A stretch of 64,000 bases of DNA from Litoribacter populi (GTDB lineage Bacteria > Bacteroidota > Bacteroidia > Cytophagales > Cyclobacteriaceae), in contig NZ_VMKN01000002.1 in assembly GCF_007483685.1 (NCBI RefSeq), positions 521,452 to 585,451 of the forward strand. The letters are read 5' to 3'. A program made the translations under genes and the position numbers. Positions 1-8,089 of the stretch are shown here, in pieces (within the stretch, counting starts at the first letter, position 1; each line of letters starts with the position of its first letter). The notes beneath the pieces were generated by a model that was given only the letters and a program-made list of their open reading frames with translations, was not told the origin of the DNA and searched no databases.

Positions 1-200
1 ATACCGTAAAAATTCCCTCCGAGACCGCTTACGATGATTGGGCTGACAATGAAACCGGTAATCTGTTTGCCGGCAAAATCAATAATACTGGTAAGAGAAT
101 TTAAGTAAGCTCTTTGTTTGAGATTCTCTTTCCCCTTCTTTTTCTTCTGATCTTTATTCCCATCCCTCTCCTCGACAATCTCTTCATCAACTGTACTCAT
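1..200 (-). CDS. Polysaccharide flippase, N-terminal fragment
   Basis: Only the first 66 codons lie in the window; the gene runs off the left edge. The start codon is the ATG at 198-200 on the minus strand. After a charged, Lys/Glu-rich cytoplasmic tail of about 30 residues comes a segment reading LKQRAYLNSLTSIIDF and then a hydrophobic stretch with FIVSPIIVSGLGG. This is the usual opening of Wzx/MATE-like O-antigen or capsule flippases (first transmembrane helix). It lies downstream of the Wza- and Wzc-like genes on the same strand but behind a strong terminator, so it may have its own promoter. The family call rests on a short fragment and the neighbourhood. Confidence 0.6.
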   Translation of the reverse strand, partial: MSTVDEEIVEERDGNKDQKKKKGKENLKQRAYLNSLTSIIDFAGKQITGFIVSPIIVSGLGGNFYG

Positions 201-284
201 ATTACGCTGTTAGTTATAAACAAAATTTACATAGAGCTTCGCCGAACCAATCCCATTGGGACGTGCTACCGACATTTCGAAAAG

Positions 285-318
285 TTAAAAACGGGACAAA
301 AGCCTGGCTTTTGTCCCG
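285..318 (-). terminator. Rho-independent terminator after the Wzc-like gene
   Basis: A perfect 13-bp inverted repeat (292-304 paired with 306-318, arms CGGGACAAAAGCC and GGCTTTTGTCCCG) is followed on the minus strand by TTTTT. It sits between the stop of the tyrosine kinase gene (349) and the start of the flippase gene (200), so it should end most of the wza-wzc transcript. Confidence 0.75.
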
Positions 319-348
319 GGGCACCTGCGCCCTAGCTTTTTGGAGTTA

Positions 349-2739
349 TCAGATGGCTGCATTTTTTCTCATGCCGCCAAATACTCTTTTGAACAATCCC
401 GGCTTCTCTGGCTCGGCATAGTAACCGTATCCGTACCCACCGTACTGCATTTCTTTTTCTGAGATGCCATTGAAGATTGCATAGAAATTCTTAATGTTCT
501 TTCTAGCTTTCAATGCATTGGCATGTTCGATAAATACCTTCTGGCTATAGTTGTATCTCAATACATAGAAGGTGAGGTCAACAAGCTTCAATAATTCAAG
601 GGTTTCACTTGCTAGACCAATCGGCGGTGTATCCAAGATGACTACATCATATTTGGTCTTCAAATCATTGACCATATCAGAGAATCTATCATCAGAGATA
701 AGTTCAGATGGGTTTGGAGGAATAGGTCCCGCCGTCAAAATATCTAAGTTTTTAAATTTAGTTGGCTGGATTACATCTTCCACTTTATTCGCTTGTTCGC
801 TTAGATAGGTAGATAAACCTCTCTTATTATTCAATCCAAAATCAGCAAAGATTTTTGGTTTTCTTAAGTCACAGCCAACAAGTATGGTTTTCTTCCCACT
901 CAAGCTATATACAGAAGCCAAGTTCATGGCGCAAAAAGTCTTACCTTCTCCCGATATGCTTGAAGTCAGCATGATGGTCATCTGCTTATCCTTACTAAAG
1001 GCATAAGTAATGTTGGACCTTAGTGACCTGAACGCTTCAGTAACTGGTTCTCTACTTTCTTTGAGCACTACCAGGTTGGTATTCCTCTTATTATTACCGA
1101 TTCTGGCCATGACAGGAAGATGCAATTGCTTCTCCAATTCACGGATATCATTAATCTTGTTGTTGAAGAAATCCTTAACAGTGATTAGTGCAATTGGAAA
1201 TAGAAGTCCAAGTAAAACACCCACCAGATAGTTTTGCATTGGCTTAGGGGCAATTGCAATATTGTTAGGAACTGCCATCTCAATAATCTTACTTGATGCA
1301 GTATTGGACGCTTTTGAAATTGCCGCCTCAGCTCTTCTCTGAAGAAGGAAGTTATATATTCCTTCATTCAGCGTGAATTCCCTTTTCATTTTTAACAGAT
1401 TTTGCTCTGTCTCAGGAAGTCGGGAAAAACTACCTTCAATCTTAGCAATCCTTGCGTCAAGATCTCTAATCAGCATCTCAGCATTGTTATCCACATTCCT
1501 TAGAACTTCTTTCAAGCTAGAATTCAGGTCCCTGATTTTACGGGTAACTTCTCTTACCGCCGGCGAAGCTTCAGTCTGAGTGGCTAGCAATCGACTTTTC
1601 TCTGTCTGTAAGGTGATCAAGTTTTCAATAAGGCTATTTAAGATAGGGTCCTCTATTCCCGCACCTGAAGGAACCACAATTTCATCGTATTCTTCCCTTA
1701 CTAGATACGTTTCCAATCTTTTATAATAATCTCTTTTAAATCTCTCTCTGGCAACATTTTGCTCCAATTCTGACAACTGCCCAAACAAGGCCCCTCCTTC
1801 CTGAGTCATGTCATAAGTCCTATTGGCACTTCTGTATTGACCCATTTGACTTTCAACCCTGGATAAGGAATCAGCCACACCCGAAATTTGGCTGTCAATA
1901 AAGGCTACAGTATTTCCCGCTATACGGTTTTTCTGTTCGAGCTCTTGCTCCAAGAACTTCTCCATCAACCTATTAAGGTAATCTTTGCCTTTTTTAGGAT
2001 GGTTGGTGATCAAAGCAATATCAACCACGGAAGCCATTTCATCCACTTGAGTCACCTGTAGATCCTCTCCAGTAAACCTACCAACTAGGCTCGCAACATC
2101 CTTGAATCTGAGAATCATTTCGCCTTCAGATTCAAATCCCACTTTATCCACTTTAAATCTACTAAAAGGAAGCTCTACCCATTCACCGAAATTAAAAGTG
2201 TTCTCTTTAAGGATTGGCTGCTCCATAATTTCACTATCCTCTTCATCTGGAACTACATACTTGTATTCCTCATCCAAAAACTCTATTGTGAATTCTTTGT
2301 CATTGGCCCATCTTACCATAATATCCCCTCCTGTTACTTGAGGTTTGGTCCAATCTACCTCAGCTATAATGGGTGTTCTTTTGTAAACCTCTTTGTTTAC
2401 AAATGTACCCACCTCGTAATATTCGACATCAAAATCAAGACTTAACAAAGTTTCATAGGCTAAAGGCCGTGAACGAAGCACAAAAGTTTCGTTTATCACA
2501 TTCGGCCCCATGCTTCTCCCGGCCTGGCTACCCATTCCCGTAAGATCTAGCACCATGCTGCTTCTTTGCTCGTCTCGAACCATAAATTTGGCGTCCACCT
2601 TATAAAGAGGTTCGGTCATTTTAGTATTAAAGTGGGCTAGCACTACGGCTATCATCACACTTATGACTAAAAAAGGCCAATAGCGCAAATATTTGACGAC
2701 TAAGGCTTTTAAATTGATATTTTCACTTTTAGTTTCCAT
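349..2739 (-). CDS. wzc: Wzc-like polysaccharide co-polymerase / tyrosine autokinase
   Basis: A 796-residue bacterial tyrosine kinase (BY-kinase) that would control chain length and export of capsule or exopolysaccharide at the inner membrane. Visible parts are: a first transmembrane helix at about residues 17-40, a long periplasmic region with heptad-rich coiled coil at about 265-470, a second transmembrane helix near 505-525, and a cytoplasmic kinase domain. The kinase has Walker A SSISGEGKT near 594, Walker A-prime ILVGCDLRKPK near 620 and Walker B VVILDTPP near 703. The C-terminal tail carries a tyrosine cluster (YGGYGYGYY, about 765-778), the usual autophosphorylation target. Length fits the fused Wzc architecture rather than the split CapA/CapB form. 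The Wza-like gene lies 33 bp upstream on the same strand, so the two are probably co-transcribed. Confidence 0.93.
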   Translation of the reverse strand: METKSENINLKALVVKYLRYWPFLVISVMIAVVLAHFNTKMTEPLYKVDAKFMVRDEQRSSMVLDLTGMGSQAGRSMGPNVINETFVLRSRPLAYETLLSLDFDVEYYEVGTFVNKEVYKRTPIIAEVDWTKPQVTGGDIMVRWANDKEFTIEFLDEEYKYVVPDEEDSEIMEQPILKENTFNFGEWVELPFSRFKVDKVGFESEGEMILRFKDVASLVGRFTGEDLQVTQVDEMASVVDIALITNHPKKGKDYLNRLMEKFLEQELEQKNRIAGNTVAFIDSQISGVADSLSRVESQMGQYRSANRTYDMTQEGGALFGQLSELEQNVARERFKRDYYKRLETYLVREEYDEIVVPSGAGIEDPILNSLIENLITLQTEKSRLLATQTEASPAVREVTRKIRDLNSSLKEVLRNVDNNAEMLIRDLDARIAKIEGSFSRLPETEQNLLKMKREFTLNEGIYNFLLQRRAEAAISKASNTASSKIIEMAVPNNIAIAPKPMQNYLVGVLLGLLFPIALITVKDFFNNKINDIRELEKQLHLPVMARIGNNKRNTNLVVLKESREPVTEAFRSLRSNITYAFSKDKQMTIMLTSSISGEGKTFCAMNLASVYSLSGKKTILVGCDLRKPKIFADFGLNNKRGLSTYLSEQANKVEDVIQPTKFKNLDILTAGPIPPNPSELISDDRFSDMVNDLKTKYDVVILDTPPIGLASETLELLKLVDLTFYVLRYNYSQKVFIEHANALKARKNIKNFYAIFNGISEKEMQYGGYGYGYYAEPEKPGLFKRVFGGMRKNAAI

Positions 2740-2772
2740 GGCGTGGTATTCTGATTCTCAAAAATTCAACTC

Positions 2773-3594
2773 TTAATTTATCGCACTCATCACTAGCAGA
2801 ACTGCCGATAGCGTGGAAATGGCCAATGAGAAGGTCTCAATGAAGGTAAACCCGGTCCCGAGTTCCCTAGCTTTCAAAGGCTCTGCGTATAACATATCAT
2901 TTGGTCTGAGGAAGTAAAATTCCGAGGACAACAAGTCGGCATTGGTCAGGTTGATCTTGTAGGTCTTGGATCCTTCCGGATACTGTCTCACCAAATTGAT
3001 CTCCTCCCGCTTCGCCAAAGGTGTAAGGTCGCCCGCATTGGCAATAGCCTCAAAAATAGTTACCCTATTTTGAAGGATAGTAAATTTGCCAGGACGAGCA
3101 AATTCCCCCAGAGCGGCATACCGGACCCCACCGAGTCTGACTCTTACAAAGTAATCATCTTCGGCCACATACTTTCTCACTTGCTCTTCCACCAGTTCTT
3201 TTGCCTGTTTCGTAGTCAAACCCACAAACTGAAGCTCTCCAATCAAAGGGATCTCTATCATCCCCTGATCATCTATGGTGAAACCATTTAGAAAGAAGAT
3301 ATCCCCTCCTTCCATCATACCTCCGCCACCACCCATCATTCTCCAGTCGGTTCCGGCTGCTTGGGCCGTGAAAATCTGGTTCAACTCCGGGCTAGTGGTT
3401 CTGATGGATATATCCACAACATCGTTATTTTGTAAATAATATTCTTCAACCTGATACTCCGCCAGCGGTCCCGACTCGGCAACCTTAGCGCTTGCTGGCA
3501 AATCTTGCATATAAACTATCCGCTTATTGGAAATACAGCTGGAAATAAAAAGGAGTAGAAAAAAACCTAAAACAATACTTTTTGATGTTTGCAT
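2773..3594 (-). CDS. wza: Wza-like polysaccharide export outer-membrane lipoprotein
   Basis: A 273-residue export protein expected to form the outer-membrane end of the capsule/EPS secretion channel together with the Wzc-like protein encoded next. The N-terminus is a lipoprotein signal peptide ending in FISSC (Cys20). It is followed by a Poly_export-type domain (about 48-150) and an SLBB-type beta-grasp region (about 157-230, with GRVRLGGVRYAALGEFARPG-like spacing). The last 24 residues form a hydrophobic helix, which is common in Bacteroidota versions. A Gly/Met-rich insert (MMGGGGGMMEGG) lies near residue 85. It is shorter than E. coli Wza, as in many Bacteroidota homologues. It is the first gene of the minus-strand EPS operon. 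Confidence 0.88.
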   Translation of the reverse strand: MQTSKSIVLGFFLLLFISSCISNKRIVYMQDLPASAKVAESGPLAEYQVEEYYLQNNDVVDISIRTTSPELNQIFTAQAAGTDWRMMGGGGGMMEGGDIFFLNGFTIDDQGMIEIPLIGELQFVGLTTKQAKELVEEQVRKYVAEDDYFVRVRLGGVRYAALGEFARPGKFTILQNRVTIFEAIANAGDLTPLAKREEINLVRQYPEGSKTYKINLTNADLLSSEFYFLRPNDMLYAEPLKARELGTGFTFIETFSLAISTLSAVLLVMSAIN

Positions 3595-4058
3595 CTGTCA
3601 ATTAACTATTAAATAAAAACCTTTAATATCTGTCTAAAATCCCGAATAGTCAGAAGCCTCAAAATGCTTGAAAATCCATTAATGTACCAATTTCAATAAA
3701 TTTTATGAATTAAAAAATGTAATTCGTCAAATATTTACACTTCTGATCATATAATTTAACCACTGGAATTACCCTCCTACAAGGGAACCTTTTAAGCACT
3801 ACTTAAATTCTGGGAAAAATCTTGTGAGGTCAATAAACCTTTAAACCGTTTAACACTTCTCCAACTCCCGTACCAAAAATTGATAATTCGAAGAAATTTT
3901 ATCCTTTTTCTAAAACTAAGCCATTAGATTTTCCCTCTACACGGTTTATAATGCATTTAACCCTCTTCTAAGGCTATTACATAAAAAATTGGGTATGTTA
4001 ACATAAGCCCGTATTTTTGGTTCTGTTTACAACTAACCGGAATTACAGGGTAATCCTT
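3595..4058. other. AT-rich intergenic region between divergent EPS and hemH genes
   Basis: About 460 bp without a convincing gene. It must hold the promoter of the wza-wzc operon on the minus strand and that of hemH on the plus strand. A clear Bacteroidota-type promoter is visible only for hemH. I see no JUMPstart-like element, RNA gene or strong palindrome in it. Confidence 0.6.
3988..4019 (+). promoter_or_regulatory. Bacteroidota-type promoter of hemH
   Basis: ATTG at 3988-3991 is separated by 20 nt from TATTTTTG at 4012-4019, a full match to the TAnnTTTG -7 consensus at near-canonical spacing. It would start transcription near 4026 and so supports translation from the ATG at 4059 rather than from the upstream in-frame ATG at 4017, which overlaps the -7 element. 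Confidence 0.6.
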
Positions 4059-5093
4059 ATGAACAAAAACAAAGCTAAAATCGGAGTACTGCTGGTAAAC
4101 CTCGGCACCCCCGATAGCACCTCAACTGCCGACGTACGCAAATATCTCAGGGAATTTTTAATGGATGGCCGAATAATCGACATCAACCCTATAGGACGTT
4201 GGTTTTTGGTAAACCTTATCATTGCCCCCTTTAGAGCGCCCAAATCAGCGCATGAATACCGTAAAGTCTGGACCGATCGCGGCTCACCGCTTCTGTATCA
4301 TACCCAGGATGTAAAAACCAAACTGGATGCCCAGCTTCCCTCTGAGGACTATCAAGTGGAATTTGCCATGAGATACCAGTCTCCAAGCATTGAAGCTGGA
4401 CTGGAAAGACTCAACAAGGCGAATGTCCGCAAAATCATCGTAGTATCCCTATTTCCTCAATATGCCTCCGCCACCAACGGATCCGTTGTGGACAGAGTCA
4501 TGGAGATTGCCCGCACTTGGCAGGTAATTCCCAACATAAGTTTTGTCAACAACTTTGTCGAGCACCCCAAATTCACTGAAGCCTGGGAGGCAGTAAGCCG
4601 GCCTTTCACAGATAAGCAAGAGTACGACCAGTATATCTTTTCCTATCATGGTCTTCCCGAAAGGCAAATCAAAAAAGCCTCTTGTGATGGGTATTGCCAG
4701 TTGAGTGAAAAATGCTGCGGCACCTATACCAAGAAAAATCAATTCTGCTATAGGGCACAATGTTTTCTCACCACCCGACTTATCGCCGGCAAACTTGGCC
4801 TGCCCGAAGAGAAAGTTAAAACCTGTTTCCAGTCCCGCCTTGGAAATGATCCCTGGATCAAACCATACACAGAGGATGTAATAAAGGAAACCGCAGCTGC
4901 AGGGAATAAAAAAGTCTTAGCCTTCTCTCCCGCTTTCGTCGCTGACTGCCTCGAAACCACGGTCGAAGTAGGGGAAGAATACAAAGAAATCTTTATGGAA
5001 GCTGGCGGGGAGCAATGGAAACTTGTTCCCTCACTCAATAGCACCGAAAAATGGGTAGAGTGCCTTGAGGAGCTGGTCTACCAAAACAGCTAA
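4059..5093 (+). CDS. hemH: Ferrochelatase
   Basis: The 344-residue enzyme inserts ferrous iron into protoporphyrin (or coproporphyrin) in the last steps of haem synthesis. It opens with KIGVLLVNLGTPDS, the conserved start of the family. The metal-binding histidine lies in SYHGLPERQ near residue 195 and the catalytic glutamate in ETTVEVGEEY near residue 300. A cysteine-rich segment (CDGYC and CC, about 208-220) follows the active-site His, as in other Bacteroidota HemH; whether it holds an Fe-S cluster cannot be told from sequence. I chose the ATG at 4059 because the homologous sequence begins there and the promoter overlaps the earlier ATG. An MFS transporter gene follows after 6 bp, suggesting co-transcription. 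Confidence 0.95.
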   Translation: MNKNKAKIGVLLVNLGTPDSTSTADVRKYLREFLMDGRIIDINPIGRWFLVNLIIAPFRAPKSAHEYRKVWTDRGSPLLYHTQDVKTKLDAQLPSEDYQVEFAMRYQSPSIEAGLERLNKANVRKIIVVSLFPQYASATNGSVVDRVMEIARTWQVIPNISFVNNFVEHPKFTEAWEAVSRPFTDKQEYDQYIFSYHGLPERQIKKASCDGYCQLSEKCCGTYTKKNQFCYRAQCFLTTRLIAGKLGLPEEKVKTCFQSRLGNDPWIKPYTEDVIKETAAAGNKKVLAFSPAFVADCLETTVEVGEEYKEIFMEAGGEQWKLVPSLNSTEKWVECLEELVYQNS

Positions 5094-5099
5094 ACCCAA

Positions 5100-6275
5100 A
5101 TGAAAAACAACACCTCGAGAAACACCCTTCTGCTGATTATGGGGGTGATTTTGGTTTCCTTCAATCTACGCCCCTCCATTACCGCGGTAGGTCCGTTGAT
5201 CCCTATGATCCGGGAAGAACTAGGCCTTTCCAATGCTTGGGCAGGCTTTCTCACCACCCTACCATTAGTCACCTTTGCGACCTTTTCTATTTTCTCGGCT
5301 GCCATAGGTCGGAAATTGGGGAATGCCAGGGCTATTTTTCTCGGCATGTTAATCATCGGAGTAGGCACTGTAATCCGGGTGGTGGGGGGCAGCTGGCTGC
5401 TGTTTATCGGAACTGGACTAACCGGAGTAGGTATTGTGATTGGCAATGTCCTGTTGATACCCTTCATCAAAACTACCATGCCGCACAGGATCGGTTTGAT
5501 GACGAGCATATATACTACCGGCATGACGTTGCTTGCGGCCATAGCTTCCGGTATTAGTATTCCTTTGGCCACTGATCTTAATTTAGGCTGGAGAGGATCA
5601 TTGCTGTTTTGGGTTGGTTTGATTATTCTAGGGCTCATGGTATGGTTGCCCCAGATGGGAAAGAAAAAGATGCCGGTAGACAAAGCTTTTACTCAAACAA
5701 CGTCGGTGCAGGTCTGGAAATCGAAACTTGGCTGGCAAGTCAGTTTATTCATGGGGATTCAATCCTTCATTTTCTTTTCCCTCATCACCTGGTTACCTGA
5801 CCTTTTGATCACGCGTGTTTTTACGCCCTCCGATGCGGGATGGATCATTATGGGGATACAGATCATCGGGCTGCTCGGTGCATTTACTGCTCCTCTCGTT
5901 GCTGTAAAATTCAAGGATCAGGTGGGTCTGGGAGCCATTCTTGGAACTTGTTATATAATTGGATTTATGGCCTTTTTCTCAAATAATGAAGCCTTTCTAT
6001 TTACTGGTCTGACCTTAATTGGCTTGTGCCTAGGCTCAAGTATCAGTTTGGCTTACACCTTAATAGGCCTGCGCACCATGTCAGATGCAACTACTTCCTC
6101 CCTCAGCGGAATGTCCCAATCCATCGGATATTTCCTAGCAGCTGTAGGTCCTTTACTAGTGGGAATTCTATTTGACCTCTTCGGAAATTGGGACCTCTTT
6201 ATTTGGCTGATGATCCTAGCATCCGCATTATTTCTTTTTTTAGCCACAAAGGTAGGACGCCCCCTCAAGATTTGA
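5100..6275 (+). CDS. MFS transporter of the CynX/NimT type
   Basis: A 391-residue inner-membrane protein with twelve predicted hydrophobic helices. The opening (SFNLRPSITAVGPLIPMIREEL) and the loop after helix 2 (GRKLGNARAIFLGM) match the cyanate/nitroimidazole (CynX/NimT) branch of the major facilitator superfamily. Substrates in this branch are poorly defined, so the cargo is unknown. It starts 6 bp after hemH and is probably in the same transcript, but the genes have no obvious functional link. No cynS or cynT gene is nearby, which argues against cyanate as the substrate. Confidence 0.85.
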   Translation: MKNNTSRNTLLLIMGVILVSFNLRPSITAVGPLIPMIREELGLSNAWAGFLTTLPLVTFATFSIFSAAIGRKLGNARAIFLGMLIIGVGTVIRVVGGSWLLFIGTGLTGVGIVIGNVLLIPFIKTTMPHRIGLMTSIYTTGMTLLAAIASGISIPLATDLNLGWRGSLLFWVGLIILGLMVWLPQMGKKKMPVDKAFTQTTSVQVWKSKLGWQVSLFMGIQSFIFFSLITWLPDLLITRVFTPSDAGWIIMGIQIIGLLGAFTAPLVAVKFKDQVGLGAILGTCYIIGFMAFFSNNEAFLFTGLTLIGLCLGSSISLAYTLIGLRTMSDATTSSLSGMSQSIGYFLAAVGPLLVGILFDLFGNWDLFIWLMILASALFLFLATKVGRPLKI

Positions 6276-6307
6276 TCTTTTGATTATGCCTTCATGATAA
6301 AGGTTTA

Positions 6308-6315
6308 TACCTTTG
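6308..6315 (+). promoter_or_regulatory. -7 promoter element of the UPF0316 gene
   Basis: TACCTTTG matches TAnnTTTG and lies 22 bp before the ATG at 6338. No good -33 TTTG is present at the usual 19-20 nt spacing, so this is a partial promoter match. Confidence 0.45.
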
Positions 6316-6337
6316 CACCGCATAAAAACATCAGACC

Positions 6338-6940
6338 ATGAACGATTTCGTGCTTTCCTTAGGCATTAGCCAAGAAGTGTTTTCTTACATCATCATGCCG
6401 ATCTTGATATTTTTGGCCCGTGTGTCAGATGTATCCATCAGTACGCTGCGTATTATGTTTGTATTAGCAGGCAAGAAGAATGTTGCCCCTTTCCTGGGTT
6501 TTTTCGAAGCATTGATTTGGCTTTTGGCAATCGGACAGATTTTCCAAAACATAGACAATCCTCTGTCCTATGTTGCTTATGCAGCAGGCTTTGGTATGGG
6601 AACTTATGTAGGGATGATTTTTGAAGAAAAACTTGCACTAGGAAGGGTGCTTGTTCGTGTGATTACACCAACCCCTCTTCCGGATTTGATTGAATTTATG
6701 AAAGAGAAAAACTACCGCTTTACCAGTGTGGGAGCGGAAGGAAGATTCGGAAAGGTAAACCTGCTCTTTACCGTGATGAAAAGAGATTCCCTCAAGGAAT
6801 TTATCGGAAAAGTAAAATCATGTGATGATAAAGCCTTCTACACCATCGAAAGCGTCAAGCGGATTTCTGAAGACGACCTCAACGTCATGGCAGACCGTCC
6901 CAGGTTTACTACGAGATTTTTTAATCGAATGAGGAAGTAG
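6338..6940 (+). CDS. UPF0316 membrane protein (DUF5698 + DUF2179)
   Basis: A 200-residue protein of the YebE/UPF0316 type. The first half holds three hydrophobic helices (about 15-35, 45-62 and 74-95) with LARVSDVSISTLRIMFVLAGKK, the signature of the DUF5698 part. The second half (about 105-190) is a soluble DUF2179 domain with a GRFGKVNLLFTVMKR strand pair, probably cytoplasmic. Cellular role is unknown. It has its own promoter element and is followed by a repeat-rich convergent intergenic region. Confidence 0.85.
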   Translation: MNDFVLSLGISQEVFSYIIMPILIFLARVSDVSISTLRIMFVLAGKKNVAPFLGFFEALIWLLAIGQIFQNIDNPLSYVAYAAGFGMGTYVGMIFEEKLALGRVLVRVITPTPLPDLIEFMKEKNYRFTSVGAEGRFGKVNLLFTVMKRDSLKEFIGKVKSCDDKAFYTIESVKRISEDDLNVMADRPRFTTRFFNRMRK

Positions 6941-6984
6941 AAATCTTGGTACAAACCGCCCCTTTGCCTTTTTGTAGTTTTCCT

Positions 6985-7110
6985 TAAATTAAATCTTTGC
7001 GTCCCTCTGCTTCTTTGCGGTTATCTTTCTTTTAATAAACTCATCGACCTCTGCTCCTCTGCGGTTGTTTTTTTTTAACCAATTTTCTCTTTCCCCTCTG
7101 AATCTCTGTG
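6985..7110 (-). repeat. Dispersed AACCGCAGAGG-type repeat, three copies, after the SGNH gene
   Basis: Read on the minus strand, just after the stop of the SGNH gene at 7116, the region has three imperfect units: AACACAGAGATTCAGAGGGG, AACCGCAGAGGAGCAGAGG and AACCGCAAAGAAGCAGAGGG followed by ACGCAAAG. The same motif recurs near 14.1, 17.9, 20.5, 48.3, 51.2 and 61.7-61.9 kb. It is non-coding in all frames I checked. Function is unknown. Confidence 0.65.
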
Positions 7111-7115
7111 TTTTT

Positions 7116-8072
7116 TTATTTCCTAGCCGCCAAGTTTAACTTTTCCCCTTTTTTCAAGATCGGCTTCAGCTCTTCTGCTAGCCTTTTACTATAAGCCATA
7201 GCTCCCTGCTTGTTGAGGTGGATAGGATCGGTATAGAACTCAGGATTTTGAGTAAAAAATTCGTCGTTGGAGAAGTCGAGCAGGTGCACACCCTCCATAT
7301 CCTCTAAATATTCCAAGGTTGGGGTGGTTACCACTTTTTTGTTGTAATCTGGCGAAACAGTAAGCACTACTTTGCTTCCCTTATCCCGTAATTGCGTGAC
7401 GAGCTCTTCAAATATCCTGATCGCCTCAGGGTCCAAACTATCCTCATCATCTTCATTTATTACTCTTTCGGGGATATCTTTTCCTACCAAAGTCCCCTCC
7501 TGCGGTTTCCACCCTTTGTCCTCTAACTTTCCATCGATACCTTTGAAAAGATAAGGCCTAAGCATATAGTAAAAACTTGAATTGAAAGCATATAGATTAG
7601 ATTCAAGCAACAGACCTTCCTTGTCAGAAACCAAATCTACAAAATTTTGGACAGCTTTATGCCTGCCATAAAAAGGCCTCAAGATTCCTGCAGCTCTTTC
7701 ATAACTTTGATCATTGGGTTGCACTTTTAGAAAATCGTTTTCCACATTGATGATCACCAACTCAGGCTTATGACGAGCCAAAATTCCACTGTTCATCGCT
7801 GCCCAAAACGGCAACCCCTGACCTCCCCGACCCGCATTCCATACGTCAACTCCTAGGTTTTCTTCCAGCACGACTGGCGAATAATTTCCTTCAGCCCTTG
7901 AACTACCAAGAATAATTATTTCCTCATCGGCCTCTTCCAATGAATACCTGGTTTTGTAATATCGCCCATCCGGAGATTTTTCCAGCAAGTTCAGCAATAA
8001 GCTCCCCACCACCTGATCCAAGGCCACGAAAGCCACACACACTATTACGATTTTAATAAGCAGTTTTTTCAT
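7116..8072 (-). CDS. SGNH/GDSL-like protein, partner of the MBOAT acyltransferase
   Basis: A 318-residue protein with one N-terminal signal-anchor helix and a periplasmic SGNH-fold domain. Visible blocks are ILGSSRAEGNY (nucleophile block, near residue 54), the Asn/Gly block GRGGQG near 80 and the catalytic pair block FYTDPIHLNKQG near 277. The gene starts 17 bp after the MBOAT gene on the same strand. Such pairs (as in AlgI-AlgJ/AlgX or PatA-PatB) acetylate exported polysaccharides: the membrane protein supplies the acyl group and the SGNH partner transfers it. Which polymer is modified is unknown. It might also act as an esterase. Confidence 0.75.
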   Translation of the reverse strand: MKKLLIKIVIVCVAFVALDQVVGSLLLNLLEKSPDGRYYKTRYSLEEADEEIIILGSSRAEGNYSPVVLEENLGVDVWNAGRGGQGLPFWAAMNSGILARHKPELVIINVENDFLKVQPNDQSYERAAGILRPFYGRHKAVQNFVDLVSDKEGLLLESNLYAFNSSFYYMLRPYLFKGIDGKLEDKGWKPQEGTLVGKDIPERVINEDDEDSLDPEAIRIFEELVTQLRDKGSKVVLTVSPDYNKKVVTTPTLEYLEDMEGVHLLDFSNDEFFTQNPEFYTDPIHLNKQGAMAYSKRLAEELKPILKKGEKLNLAARK

Positions 8073-8089
8073 GGGAGTATTTAAATAAA

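Noticed and set aside
4017-4058. Earlier start codon for hemH
   Set aside because: The ATG at 4017 overlaps the -7 promoter element; homology starts at 4059.
5090-5683. 197-codon frame antisense to the MFS gene
   Set aside because: Composition and motifs are explained by the plus-strand transporter; no start signal.
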